Origin: an uncultured Alphaproteobacteria bacterium
GTDB lineage: Bacteria; Pseudomonadota; Alphaproteobacteria; CAAHEQ01; UBA3637
Reading direction: 5' to 3'
NCBI GenBank assembly: GCA_934202735.1
Contig: CAKPYH010000001.1
Location: 248,001-312,000, forward strand
Length of the DNA: 64,000 nt
Part shown: piece after piece, positions 34,089 to 42,038 of the stretch
How the letters are laid out: every line of letters starts with the position of its first letter
How positions within the stretch are numbered: the first letter of the stretch is position 1
Notes under the pieces: generated by a model
What the model saw: only the letters and a program-made list of their open reading frames with translations
Told to the model about the DNA's origin: nothing
Database searches by the model: none
Program-made: the position numbers and the translations under genes

Positions 34089-34245
34089 TGTCATTCCCGC
34101 GGAAGCGGGGGCCGAAGGCAACGCCGACAGGCGGCCCCGAACGGAGTGAGCGGGTAAGCGTAGCGCATAATCCAAAATGTTGGGCCCCGCAGGATTACAA
34201 GGACTTCTCTTTTCCTGGATCTCCGGGTCAAGCCCGAAGATGACA
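34089..34245 (+). repeat. Expanded cloverleaf repeat, 157 bp
   Basis: Same TGTCAT and ATGACA ends. The first arm is replaced by the GC-rich segment of the long repeat (GGGGGCCGAAGGCAACGCCG...AGCGTAGCGCATAATCC). It shows that the long repeat is an expanded form of the same element. Confidence 0.82.
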
Positions 34246-34260
34246 AATTCTACCACTCGT

Positions 34261-34357
34261 TGTCATTCCCGTGAAAACGGGAATCCAAAATGCTGGGGCA
34301 CACAGGATTATAAGGACTTCTCTTTCCTGGATCTCCGGGTCAAGCCCGAAGATGACA
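34261..34357 (+). repeat. Cloverleaf repeat, 97 bp
   Basis: TGTCAT...ATGACA ends, arms CCCGTGAAAACGGG and CGGGTCAAGCCCG, and a longer central spacer (AAAATGCTGGGGCACACAGG). Confidence 0.85.
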
Positions 34358-34409
34358 AAAGAAATAAACGCCCGCCGATGACGGGGAAGAGTAAGTACCT
34401 GGGGCAAGA

Positions 34410-34515
34410 CCGAAGATGACAAAGGGAGAGAAACTCCGACGGGGCCCGAAGATGACAGTTGAAAAACCGAAGATGACAGGGAAAGGTATGTCTCGGGCGG
34501 GGTCCGAAGATGACA
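34410..34515 (+). repeat. Array of four CCGAAGATGACA half-ends
   Basis: The 12-mer CCGAAGATGACA occurs at 34410, 34446, 34467 and 34504, always in the same orientation, without the rest of the element. It looks like serial remnants of repeat ends. Confidence 0.75.
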
Positions 34516-34570
34516 GGGAAAACTTGTCGGGAGAAAATGCCCGGAACCGGGGAAGTCTATCGGCATATAA

Positions 34571-34594
34571 AAACAGGTCGGCGGGGCCGACCTG
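34571..34594 (-). terminator. Terminator of the gyrA-led operon
   Basis: 9-bp stem CAGGTCGGC / GCCGACCTG with a 3-base loop, followed on the minus strand by TTTTTATA, just after the small lipoprotein gene. Confidence 0.9.
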
Positions 34595-34597
34595 ATG

Positions 34598-34732
34598 TTA
34601 TGGATTTTGCGTGACAACATAGGGTACGGGATAGGTATGTTCTGGGGGTGGTACGGGCTTGGACACCCGACCGCACGCCCCCAGGCACAATAATCCCATT
34701 AAAACCCAACACCACGATGTTTTACTTGACAT
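34598..34732 (-). CDS. 44-residue lipoprotein, last gene of the gyrA operon
   Basis: Short frame overlapping the end of the PPIase gene by 11 bases. It encodes MSSKTSWCWVLMGLLCLGAC, a compact lipoprotein signal with lipobox LGAC, then a Pro-rich mature part of about 25 residues (SKPVPPPEHTYPVPYVV). The overlap, lipobox and terminator directly after the stop support it as a real gene. Function unknown; Pro-rich mini-lipoproteins of this size are typical for envelope tethers. Confidence 0.7.
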   Translation of the reverse strand: MSSKTSWCWVLMGLLCLGACGRVSKPVPPPEHTYPVPYVVTQNP

Positions 34733-35264
34733 CGGCGGCAACCTGCATTTTCACAATAATATCCGGATTGGCCACGGCACCGTTATTGGCACTGGTACCC
34801 GCTTTGATCATGTCCACATAGTCCATGCCGGAAACGACTTTGCCGAACGCCGTATATTGGCCGTCCAAAAACCGAGCATCATCAAAGCAGATGAAAAACT
34901 GACTGTCGGCACTGTTCGGATCCATGGCCCGGGCCATAGACACCGTACCACGAACGTGCGGTGTTTTGTTAAATTCGGCCTTTAATTTCTTGCCCGAACC
35001 GCCCATTCCGGTGCCGGTCGGATCGCCGGTTTGAGCCATAAAGCCCGGAATGACGCGATGAAACTTCACCCCGTCATAAAAGCCTTGACGAGTCAATTCT
35101 TTAATGCGTTTGACATGATTCGGGGCGACCTTGGGGTCCAATTCAATCACAACGCGACCGTAGTCTAAATCCATATACAGTGTATTTTCTTTATCCATAG
35201 CAAAAGCCTTTCCTGTTAAAGTTAAAAAGAGAGCTAACACAAGAGCCATCAGGCGTTTTTTCAT
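34722..35264 (-). CDS. Exported cyclophilin-type peptidyl-prolyl isomerase
   Basis: Periplasmic PPIase that speeds proline isomerisation during folding of exported proteins. 180 residues, start at 35264 after GAGGAAAC. The signal peptide ends at KAFAM. Cyclophilin core motifs are present: GFYDGVKFHRVIPGFMAQTGDP, GTVSMARA, NSADSQFFICFDD and FLDGQYTAFGKV, covering the active-site Arg, Phe, Met and Gln. The typical tryptophan near the end is Phe/Leu (RFLDGQYT), as in bacterial PpiA. The start overlaps the preceding gene by ATGA, giving coupled translation. Confidence 0.94.
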   Translation of the reverse strand: MKKRLMALVLALFLTLTGKAFAMDKENTLYMDLDYGRVVIELDPKVAPNHVKRIKELTRQGFYDGVKFHRVIPGFMAQTGDPTGTGMGGSGKKLKAEFNKTPHVRGTVSMARAMDPNSADSQFFICFDDARFLDGQYTAFGKVVSGMDYVDMIKAGTSANNGAVANPDIIVKMQVAADVK

Positions 35265-35485
35265 TGTTTCCTCGCTTGTTTCTTCCGGTGGTGAGTTGTA
35301 GAGCCCGATGTATGACCGGCACCGGCGCGGTCGGAATCGGTTGGGGCGTGTGCCCCGTGTTGGCACATATCACATGTGTGATGATGACGTTTCATCTGGC
35401 GTTGCAACCATTCACGCGTTTTCTTGAACGGTAATAACAACGCAATCAATACAGCCACAGTCGCACAAAAAGGACATGGACACAT
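35261..35485 (-). CDS. Small Cys/His-rich membrane protein
   Basis: 74 residues. The N-terminus MCPCPFCATVAVLIALLLPF combines three cysteines with a membrane helix. A soluble tail follows with HHHTCDMCQHGAH, a dense possible metal site, and a basic C-terminus. It starts one base after the stop of the gene upstream and overlaps the PPIase start by ATGA, so it is part of the operon. Family not recognised. A metal- or redox-related role is suggested only by the residue content. Confidence 0.65.
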   Translation of the reverse strand: MCPCPFCATVAVLIALLLPFKKTREWLQRQMKRHHHTCDMCQHGAHAPTDSDRAGAGHTSGSTTHHRKKQARKQ

Positions 35486-35486
35486 C

Positions 35487-36248
35487 TTAATGATTCTCCT
35501 TTCTTAAATTATGCCGAAATAAAACGGCCGTATAAACAGATGTAAACATCATCAAACACAAGGCAGATATGCCCGGAATGACAAACCAGAGCAAGCCTAT
35601 CAGTCCCAAAAATATGGGTATAAAGCTGTTCCTGATGGTTAAATTCCGGCTTGTTTTTGTCGTCAAAAGGTTTTTTGTTTGTTGAAAAAATGCTCTTATC
35701 AGGTACCATACGCATATCGGGATGGTGAGTACACTACCTATCATCAAGGGCAGTAAGCGCAACGGGATATTGAGTCCTACAAAGCCGATTAAACTTAAAG
35801 CCAGCCAAACTTTATTTTTAGGCAAAATATAAGAAAATAAAAACACAAAAGGAAAAACAAACACTGCCGCAACACATTGAAAAATACGAAATCCTGGAGT
35901 CGTATACAAGGTGTCTAAAACCAGGTTGATACGGTTGAAAAGCGTATTCGGAACGCATTGATTATGTTTGTTGTTGAAACGGTTGGGACACACCTTGGAA
36001 CAATTGGAAAATTGATTGTATAGAGAAACCTTTGCCGTTGTATCGCAAGAAGCACACTGCCCCCGCCATGTTCCGCTACCGGATTGTCCCGGCCGGCAAT
36101 CCGCTTCGCCTTTTTGACATAGCTCCCATTGCCATAACGGTTTATCGGCAGGACATGGAACAAGAGAATCTTGGGGCGGAAGCCTGGTAGATACAGCCTC
36201 CGCACTGATAGATAAGAACAACAATAGAATGAAAAAGGCAATCTTCAT
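35487..36248 (-). CDS. Exported Cys-rich multi-pass membrane protein
   Basis: 253 residues with a cleavable signal (AEA-V near 19). An external domain of about 90 residues contains about ten cysteines ([29 protein letters not shown]), probably disulfide-bonded. About five membrane helices follow from residue 120 on. The start overlaps gyrA's stop by ATGA. I recognise no family. It sits between gyrA and a Cys/His-rich small protein, which suggests joint expression rather than a shared pathway with DNA gyrase. Confidence 0.65.
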   Translation of the reverse strand: MKIAFFILLLFLSISAEAVSTRLPPQDSLVPCPADKPLWQWELCQKGEADCRPGQSGSGTWRGQCASCDTTAKVSLYNQFSNCSKVCPNRFNNKHNQCVPNTLFNRINLVLDTLYTTPGFRIFQCVAAVFVFPFVFLFSYILPKNKVWLALSLIGFVGLNIPLRLLPLMIGSVLTIPICVWYLIRAFFQQTKNLLTTKTSRNLTIRNSFIPIFLGLIGLLWFVIPGISALCLMMFTSVYTAVLFRHNLRKENH

Positions 36249-39007
36249 TCATTTCCCTGTACAGTGTCTGTTGTGGTTTCGTCCGCCGTTTCTTCCGCGG
36301 TTTCGTCATCACCAATGTCGGTAATGCAGGTGGCCGAAACAACCTTTTCATCCTTGCCCAGTCGGAACAAAATCACGCCCATCGTGGATCGGCCCGCAAT
36401 CCGAATGTCATCGGTCCGCATACGAATCAGTTGCCCGCCGTCCGTCACCAACATAATGTGCGACCCGGCCGGAACAGGCATAGAGGCGACCACATCGGCC
36501 GCCCGCTTGCCTTCGTCTGTCTTGATATTCGTCACGCCTTGGGTTCCGCGGGAAGTAATGCGGTACTCATAGGCACTGGACCGCTTGCCGTAACCGGCGG
36601 CCGTCAAAGTTAAAATGAACTCTTCTTCCGCGGCCATTTTGTCAAACTCGTCCGGTGCTAAAACCGTAGCGGTTGTTGTCGGTGTATCGGGGGTGTCGCC
36701 GTCATCGGTCAGGCCCTCCGCCCGCCGCCGTGCCGCCGATTCTTTTAAGTAGGCATCCCGTTTGTCCATGTCGGCCTTGGCATGACGAATGACAGACAAA
36801 GAAATCACGGCATCACCCGCGGCTAACTTCATGCCCCGCACACCGGTGGAAGCCCGCGATTCAAACACACGTACATCGGCCACAGGGAAGCGGACACATT
36901 TACCCCCCTTGGCGGCCAACAGAACATCGTCATCGTCCGAGCAAATGGCAACCCCGATCAGGCGATCGCCGTCATCTAACTTCATGGCGATTTTCCCGTT
37001 TTGGTTCACACGCCAGAAATCGGACAAGCGATTGCGGCGGACACTGCCGCTGGCCGTTGCAAACATAACGGTCAGGTTTTGACAGGCCTCTTCCGTTTCG
37101 GGTAATGTTAAAATGGTGGTAATGGTTTCACCTTGCTCTAACGGCAACAGATTGATCAAGGCTTTACCCAAAGATTGCGGTGTCCCTTCGGGCAGACGAT
37201 ACGTCTTCATCTTGTACACAATCCCGCGGGAAGAGAAGAATAACAACGGACTGTGCGTACAGGCCACAAACAGATTCGCCACCGAATCTTCATCGCGGGT
37301 GCTCATGCCCGAACGGCCTTTGCCCCCCCGATTCTGCGCCCGATAGGTGTTTAACGCAACCCGCTTGATATAGCCGGTGTTGGTTACCGTAACGACCATA
37401 TTTTCACGGGGGATTAAATCTTCCATATCTTGTTCAAACTCGGCATCTTCAATCGTGGTCCGCCGCGCATCGGGATATTGTGCTTTTAAGGTTTCAAACT
37501 CGGTCCGAATAATCGCCATGATTTTTTCACGGCTGGACAACGTGGCCAAATAACCTTTAATCAAAGCGGCTAAATCATTTACTTCCGCGTGAATCTTATC
37601 GCGTTCCAAGCCGGTTAAACGGTTCAATTTCAAATCCAAAATGGCTTTGGCCTGGGCATCGGACAGCATATAAACACCGTTCTCCACTTTGCGATCCGGC
37701 TCATCAATCAACAAAATCAAAGATTCTACGTCCCGGGCTTCCCACCGTGTCTCCATCAAGCGGGTTTTGGCCGTTTGCGGATCCGGGGCCGTTTTAATCA
37801 TCTCAATCACGCGATCCAAATTGGCGACAGCAATGGCCAACCCCACCAAAACATGCGCCCGATCGCGCGCTTTGTTCAAGTCAAAGACCGTTCGCCGCCG
37901 CACCACTTCTTCCCGGAACGCCACAAACGCGTCAATCATCTGCTTCAAGGTCATCAATTCCGGTCGCCCGTGATTCAGGGCCAGCATGTTCATACCGAAA
38001 CTGGTCTGCAAGGGCGTATATTTATACAGTTGATTTAACACCACTTCCGGGAAAGCGTCTTTTTTCAATTCAATCACAACCCGAACACCTTGCCGATCCG
38101 ATTCATCGCGCAGGTCGGATATGCCGTCAATGACTTTGTCTTTGACCAGTTGGGCAATTTTAACGATCATTTCGGCTTTGTTGACCTGATACGGGATTTC
38201 GGAAACGATAATGGCGTTTTTGTCTTTCTTGATTTCTTCAATGGTACAACGGCCCCGCATAATAACGGATCCGCGCCCGGTGGTGTAGGCCGATCGAGCC
38301 CCGCCACGGCCCAAAATAATCCCGCCTGTCGGAAAGTCCGGAGCCGGTACATAAGCCATCAGTTCTTCGTTGGTAATATCCGGCTTGTCAATCGTGGCAA
38401 TACAGGCGGACAAAACTTCCCCCATGTTGTGCGGCGGGATATTGGTGGCCATACCGACCGCAATACCGCCCGATCCGTTGACCAGCAGGTTTGGAAACTT
38501 GGCCGGCAAAACATCGGGTTCCTGACATGTTTCATCATAGTTCGGACGGAAATCAACCGTATCCCGATCAATATCTTCCAATAACCAATGGGCCGTTTGG
38601 GCCAAGCGGGCTTCGGTATACCGCATCGCGGCGGCTTTATCCCCGTCCATAGACCCGAAGTTGCCCTGGGAATCAATCAACGGTACCCGCATGGAAAAGG
38701 TTTGCGCCATACGCACCATAGCTTCATAAATGGAACTGTCGCCATGGGGGTGGTATTTACCCATCACGTCCCCGACAATACGGGCGGATTTGCGGAAAGG
38801 CTTGTTATAATCGTACCCGTTTTCATTCATGCTGAACAAAATACGCCGGTGAACGGGTTTTAACCCATCGCGGACATCGGGTAAAGCCCGGGCGACAATC
38901 ACACTCATGGCATAGTCCAAATAAGACTTGCGCATTTCTTCTTCTATGGCCGTCGGTAATACGTCTACAACGCCCGTAGTAATGGCGGTTTCATTCATTT
39001 CTGTCAT
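36245..39007 (-). CDS. gyrA: DNA gyrase subunit A
   Basis: ATP-dependent topoisomerase subunit that cuts and rejoins DNA to add negative supercoils. 920 residues, full length. The quinolone region reads [19 protein letters not shown]: Ser at the position of E. coli 83 and Glu at 87, natural variation. The catalytic Tyr is in AMRYTEARL. The GyrA-box variant [12 protein letters not shown] appears near 560. The C-terminal beta-pinwheel has an acidic/Thr-rich insert and an acidic tail. AGGA lies 8 bases before the ATG. It is the first gene of a five-gene unit ending at the terminator at 34571. Confidence 0.97.
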   Translation of the reverse strand: MTEMNETAITTGVVDVLPTAIEEEMRKSYLDYAMSVIVARALPDVRDGLKPVHRRILFSMNENGYDYNKPFRKSARIVGDVMGKYHPHGDSSIYEAMVRMAQTFSMRVPLIDSQGNFGSMDGDKAAAMRYTEARLAQTAHWLLEDIDRDTVDFRPNYDETCQEPDVLPAKFPNLLVNGSGGIAVGMATNIPPHNMGEVLSACIATIDKPDITNEELMAYVPAPDFPTGGIILGRGGARSAYTTGRGSVIMRGRCTIEEIKKDKNAIIVSEIPYQVNKAEMIVKIAQLVKDKVIDGISDLRDESDRQGVRVVIELKKDAFPEVVLNQLYKYTPLQTSFGMNMLALNHGRPELMTLKQMIDAFVAFREEVVRRRTVFDLNKARDRAHVLVGLAIAVANLDRVIEMIKTAPDPQTAKTRLMETRWEARDVESLILLIDEPDRKVENGVYMLSDAQAKAILDLKLNRLTGLERDKIHAEVNDLAALIKGYLATLSSREKIMAIIRTEFETLKAQYPDARRTTIEDAEFEQDMEDLIPRENMVVTVTNTGYIKRVALNTYRAQNRGGKGRSGMSTRDEDSVANLFVACTHSPLLFFSSRGIVYKMKTYRLPEGTPQSLGKALINLLPLEQGETITTILTLPETEEACQNLTVMFATASGSVRRNRLSDFWRVNQNGKIAMKLDDGDRLIGVAICSDDDDVLLAAKGGKCVRFPVADVRVFESRASTGVRGMKLAAGDAVISLSVIRHAKADMDKRDAYLKESAARRRAEGLTDDGDTPDTPTTTATVLAPDEFDKMAAEEEFILTLTAAGYGKRSSAYEYRITSRGTQGVTNIKTDEGKRAADVVASMPVPAGSHIMLVTDGGQLIRMRTDDIRIAGRSTMGVILFRLGKDEKVVSATCITDIGDDETAEETADETTTDTVQGNE

Positions 39008-39211
39008 CTTGTTATCCTTTACTTATCGGTTATTTTTTATACCTGTCAGACTAGCATTTTTTTACCGTTCGTGCAAGCAAAAAACACATTTTTAAGTGCT
39101 TTTTTTGTATTTTGGAGTGAGGGCTCTGGTATTTCGGCAAAAAGAACATATATAAACCGTATCGGCGATCGGCGACACGGGCGTTTGGTCGGCTTAAACA
39201 AAGGAAGACAG

Positions 39212-39421
39212 ATGATCACGAATACGGCTTTAATGGAAAGGCATTGCTTGGAACATCGGTTGATGTCCTGCCTGCGCGGTCGGGATAAAAAACCGGTCCG
39301 GGAAATCAAAATTATGACAACACGGTTGATTAAACACTACCTGATGACGGGGGAAACGGAAATTCCACCGGAAATTCATGGCTGGATCAATGCCGTGTTG
39401 GACGATATGGTACGCACCTAG
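39212..39421 (+). CDS. Small hypothetical protein
   Basis: 69 residues, start at 39212 after AAGGA with a 6-base gap. Highly charged and helical (MERHCLEHRLMSCLRGRDKKPVREIK), no signal or membrane segment. It is convergent with argS. The in-frame extension upstream lacks a ribosome site. Family not recognised. Confidence 0.5.
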   Translation: MITNTALMERHCLEHRLMSCLRGRDKKPVREIKIMTTRLIKHYLMTGETEIPPEIHGWINAVLDDMVRT

Positions 39422-39431
39422 GAACCCGATA

Positions 39432-41195
39432 CTACATTTTGTCCGGAACGGTCAGGCCTAACACATCGGCTATCGTTGATGCGACATGCAAAGTGTACTT
39501 CGTCAACGTTAAACGCGATTTTTGTGTTTCGGGATCGGCCCCCTTGATGGGGCAGTCATGATAAAACAGGTTGAAATCCTGGGCCAATTTGAACAAGTAG
39601 TCCGCCAAGACATGCGGAGCCCGATTGTCATAGGCCGTTTGAACCGAATCCGGCAAAGCGTACAGGCGTAATAACAGGTGCCGTTCGGCCGGATCCGTGA
39701 TACGGACAGCATCATCGGGACTTAACGTTGCCGTTGCCTGCATTTTCGCCAAGACAGATTTCATACGTACCATGGCATAAAGCAGGTAAGGTCCCGTTTT
39801 GCCTTCGGTACTGGTCAACTTGTCTTCGTCAAAGATATAATTCTTCATGCGTTCGTTGCTTAAATCGGCAAACTTTAAGGCGGATACACCGACAATGTGT
39901 GCAATTTTATCTTGCTCGGCCGGTGTCAAGTCGCGTCCCATTTCGCCCGCTTCCATTTTTTTGCGGGCGGCCCGAACCGCGGTATCAATCAAATAGCGTA
40001 AAGTCGGGATTCCTCCGTCACGGGTTTTGAACGGCTTGTTATCCGTCCCGTTGATGGTGCCAAATCCCAAGTGTTCCAGTGAGACACCATCGGCCAAGCC
40101 GATTTTACGGGCCCCGGTAAATACTTGCTCAAAGTGCAGGGCTTGTCGGGTATCCACCACATATAAAATGGCATCCGGATGAAACTCGTCCATGCGTTCT
40201 TCAATCGTGGCCAGGTCCGTTGCGGCGTACATGACGGCTCCGTCTGATTTGACCATAATCAAAGGCGGCAGATCGTTCCCGCTTTTGGCCTGACCCAAGG
40301 GGATAATTTCGGCCCCTTGATCCGGAATAATCGTCCCGTTGGCCCGCAGGCGCTTGATCATCGCCCACAGGCGATCATGCACATGACTTTCCCCGCGCCA
40401 CAGGTCAAAAGAAACACCCAGCTCATCATATAAACGCCGAATGTCCGCCACCGACAGGCGTACGAAATGTTCCCATAAAGCCCGATATCCGGGGTGGCCG
40501 TCTTGCAATAACCGGGTGCATGTATGGGCCCGTTCGGCAAAAGCGGGATCTTCTTTGGCCCGTTGACTGGCCAACGGATACATAACTTCCAAATCATGTC
40601 CGGTAAAAGGGGCTTCGGCGGGATAATCCCCCGTGTGATTCGAATCAAAGTAGGGTAAGTCCGGTTGCCGATCTTGCAAGGCAGCTATCAACAGTCCCAT
40701 GGGTTTGCCCCAGTCGCCCAAGTGAACATCAGCGATGGTTTTGTCTCCGACGAAAGCACAAATGCGTTTGACGGCTTCCCCGATTAAAGCCGGTCGCAAA
40801 TGACCGACATGCAAGGCTTTGGCGACGTTGGGTCCGCCATAATCTAAAAAGACTGTTTTGGGGGTATCAGGGCGTTCATAACCGCACCGGGAATCCGCCA
40901 AAACAGGATAAACCAAATGGCCTAATGTCTCATCAGAAACCTGCATATTGATAAAGCCGGGGCCGTCCACGGATACTTTTTTGAAAAACGGATCGGCCCG
41001 CAACCGATCGGCCACTTTTTCGGCCAAAGCCCGCGGATTTTGATGAAGGGTTTTAGCCAGGGGCAGGGCTCCGTTCGCCTGATAATCCCCGATGTCGGGC
41101 CGGTCGGACAAGCGGACCAACGTGTTGTCCGGCGGTAATCCCGCCGCTTGAAAGGCGGCTCCGACTTTGTCTTTAATTTGATTTAATAAGTTCAT
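39432..41195 (-). CDS. argS: Arginyl-tRNA synthetase
   Basis: Class I synthetase charging tRNA-Arg. 587 residues. The N-terminal add-1 domain is visible, then the HIGH-type motif in NVAKALHVGHLRPALIG. The KMS region is GTDNKPFKTRDGG, the usual divergent form of this enzyme. The C-terminal DALR anticodon-binding domain begins near LTSTEGKTGPYLLYAMVRM and ends with VLGLTVPDKM. AAGGA precedes the ATG. The gene for one of its substrates, tRNA-Arg(ACG), lies in the same window at 31623. Confidence 0.96.
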   Translation of the reverse strand: MNLLNQIKDKVGAAFQAAGLPPDNTLVRLSDRPDIGDYQANGALPLAKTLHQNPRALAEKVADRLRADPFFKKVSVDGPGFINMQVSDETLGHLVYPVLADSRCGYERPDTPKTVFLDYGGPNVAKALHVGHLRPALIGEAVKRICAFVGDKTIADVHLGDWGKPMGLLIAALQDRQPDLPYFDSNHTGDYPAEAPFTGHDLEVMYPLASQRAKEDPAFAERAHTCTRLLQDGHPGYRALWEHFVRLSVADIRRLYDELGVSFDLWRGESHVHDRLWAMIKRLRANGTIIPDQGAEIIPLGQAKSGNDLPPLIMVKSDGAVMYAATDLATIEERMDEFHPDAILYVVDTRQALHFEQVFTGARKIGLADGVSLEHLGFGTINGTDNKPFKTRDGGIPTLRYLIDTAVRAARKKMEAGEMGRDLTPAEQDKIAHIVGVSALKFADLSNERMKNYIFDEDKLTSTEGKTGPYLLYAMVRMKSVLAKMQATATLSPDDAVRITDPAERHLLLRLYALPDSVQTAYDNRAPHVLADYLFKLAQDFNLFYHDCPIKGADPETQKSRLTLTKYTLHVASTIADVLGLTVPDKM

Positions 41196-41251
41196 GTGAT
41201 ATTCCTTTCATCGGGACCGTTGCGGCCCCTTGTTCTTTATCCCTATAAATG

Positions 41252-41887
41252 TTATCCCTTTAATGTCCGTAAAAAAGCGGCCAATCGGTCGTTTTCCGCC
41301 TGGGCCTGCGATGGCGTTAAAATGACTTTTCCCGTTGCGTCTTTGGTTTGAATCGGAGAAAAATAAGCCGGATGAGAAGTTAAAACCTCCCATGCTTTGT
41401 CTTCGTCACGCCGCATCATTTTGAAGTATGTTTTAATCAACCGTTCGGCATCCACATGAAATTTGCCTTGTTTCACGGCGTTGGCATAATGGGCAATCAT
41501 GTTTTGCACATTGTTTTCATAATCCGTGATTTGATCCATCAAAGCTTGCTCTTTTTGATGTAATTCCGTCCCTTTTTGGGCCAATTTTTCATCTTCTATA
41601 TCCAGGCATAATTCCAAATAATCCAACAACAATTCGCGCCAAAAGGGCTGATTATGATAATTTTTCTGGACCGCTTGTACCCGCTCCGCAAAGGGAATGG
41701 CCCCGATATCGCGATGTCCCGTCAGGTAAGAAGCCAGGGCATTCAGTTCAACCAACGCGCGATCAACGGGGAACTCGGCCATGCCGATTTGATTGATGTC
41801 AATTCCTAAATCAGGGGCCCCGTTCAGCAGGTTTTTTTGTGTGTAAAACCGTTGATACAGTTGAAAAACAGATTCGGATGTGGACAT
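41252..41887 (-). CDS. Hypothetical helical protein upstream of argS
   Basis: 211 residues, start after AAGGAG. Mostly helical with charged heptad-like stretches around 95-150 (LAQKGTELHQKEQALMDQITD), no signal peptide or membrane helix. It is 56 bases upstream of argS on the same strand, so the two may be co-transcribed. No family recognised. Confidence 0.6.
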   Translation of the reverse strand: MSTSESVFQLYQRFYTQKNLLNGAPDLGIDINQIGMAEFPVDRALVELNALASYLTGHRDIGAIPFAERVQAVQKNYHNQPFWRELLLDYLELCLDIEDEKLAQKGTELHQKEQALMDQITDYENNVQNMIAHYANAVKQGKFHVDAERLIKTYFKMMRRDEDKAWEVLTSHPAYFSPIQTKDATGKVILTPSQAQAENDRLAAFLRTLKG

Positions 41888-41958
41888 AAAATGCTCCTTG
41901 AAATGGTTATAATCGCCCTTATTATAGCATTTTTTTTTGTAAAATCCACAAAAAAATG

Positions 41959-41986
41959 TTTACAACAATGAAAAAAGATGTATACT
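41959..41986 (+). promoter_or_regulatory. Promoter of the VirB6-like operon
   Basis: TTTACA at 41959-41964, a 16-base spacer and TATACT at 41981-41986, 53 bases before the first gene. Confidence 0.65.
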
Positions 41987-42038
41987 GAAAGTAAGGATAG
42001 ATGTATCTTGATATCATTTTTTTACAAAGGGGTGCCCA

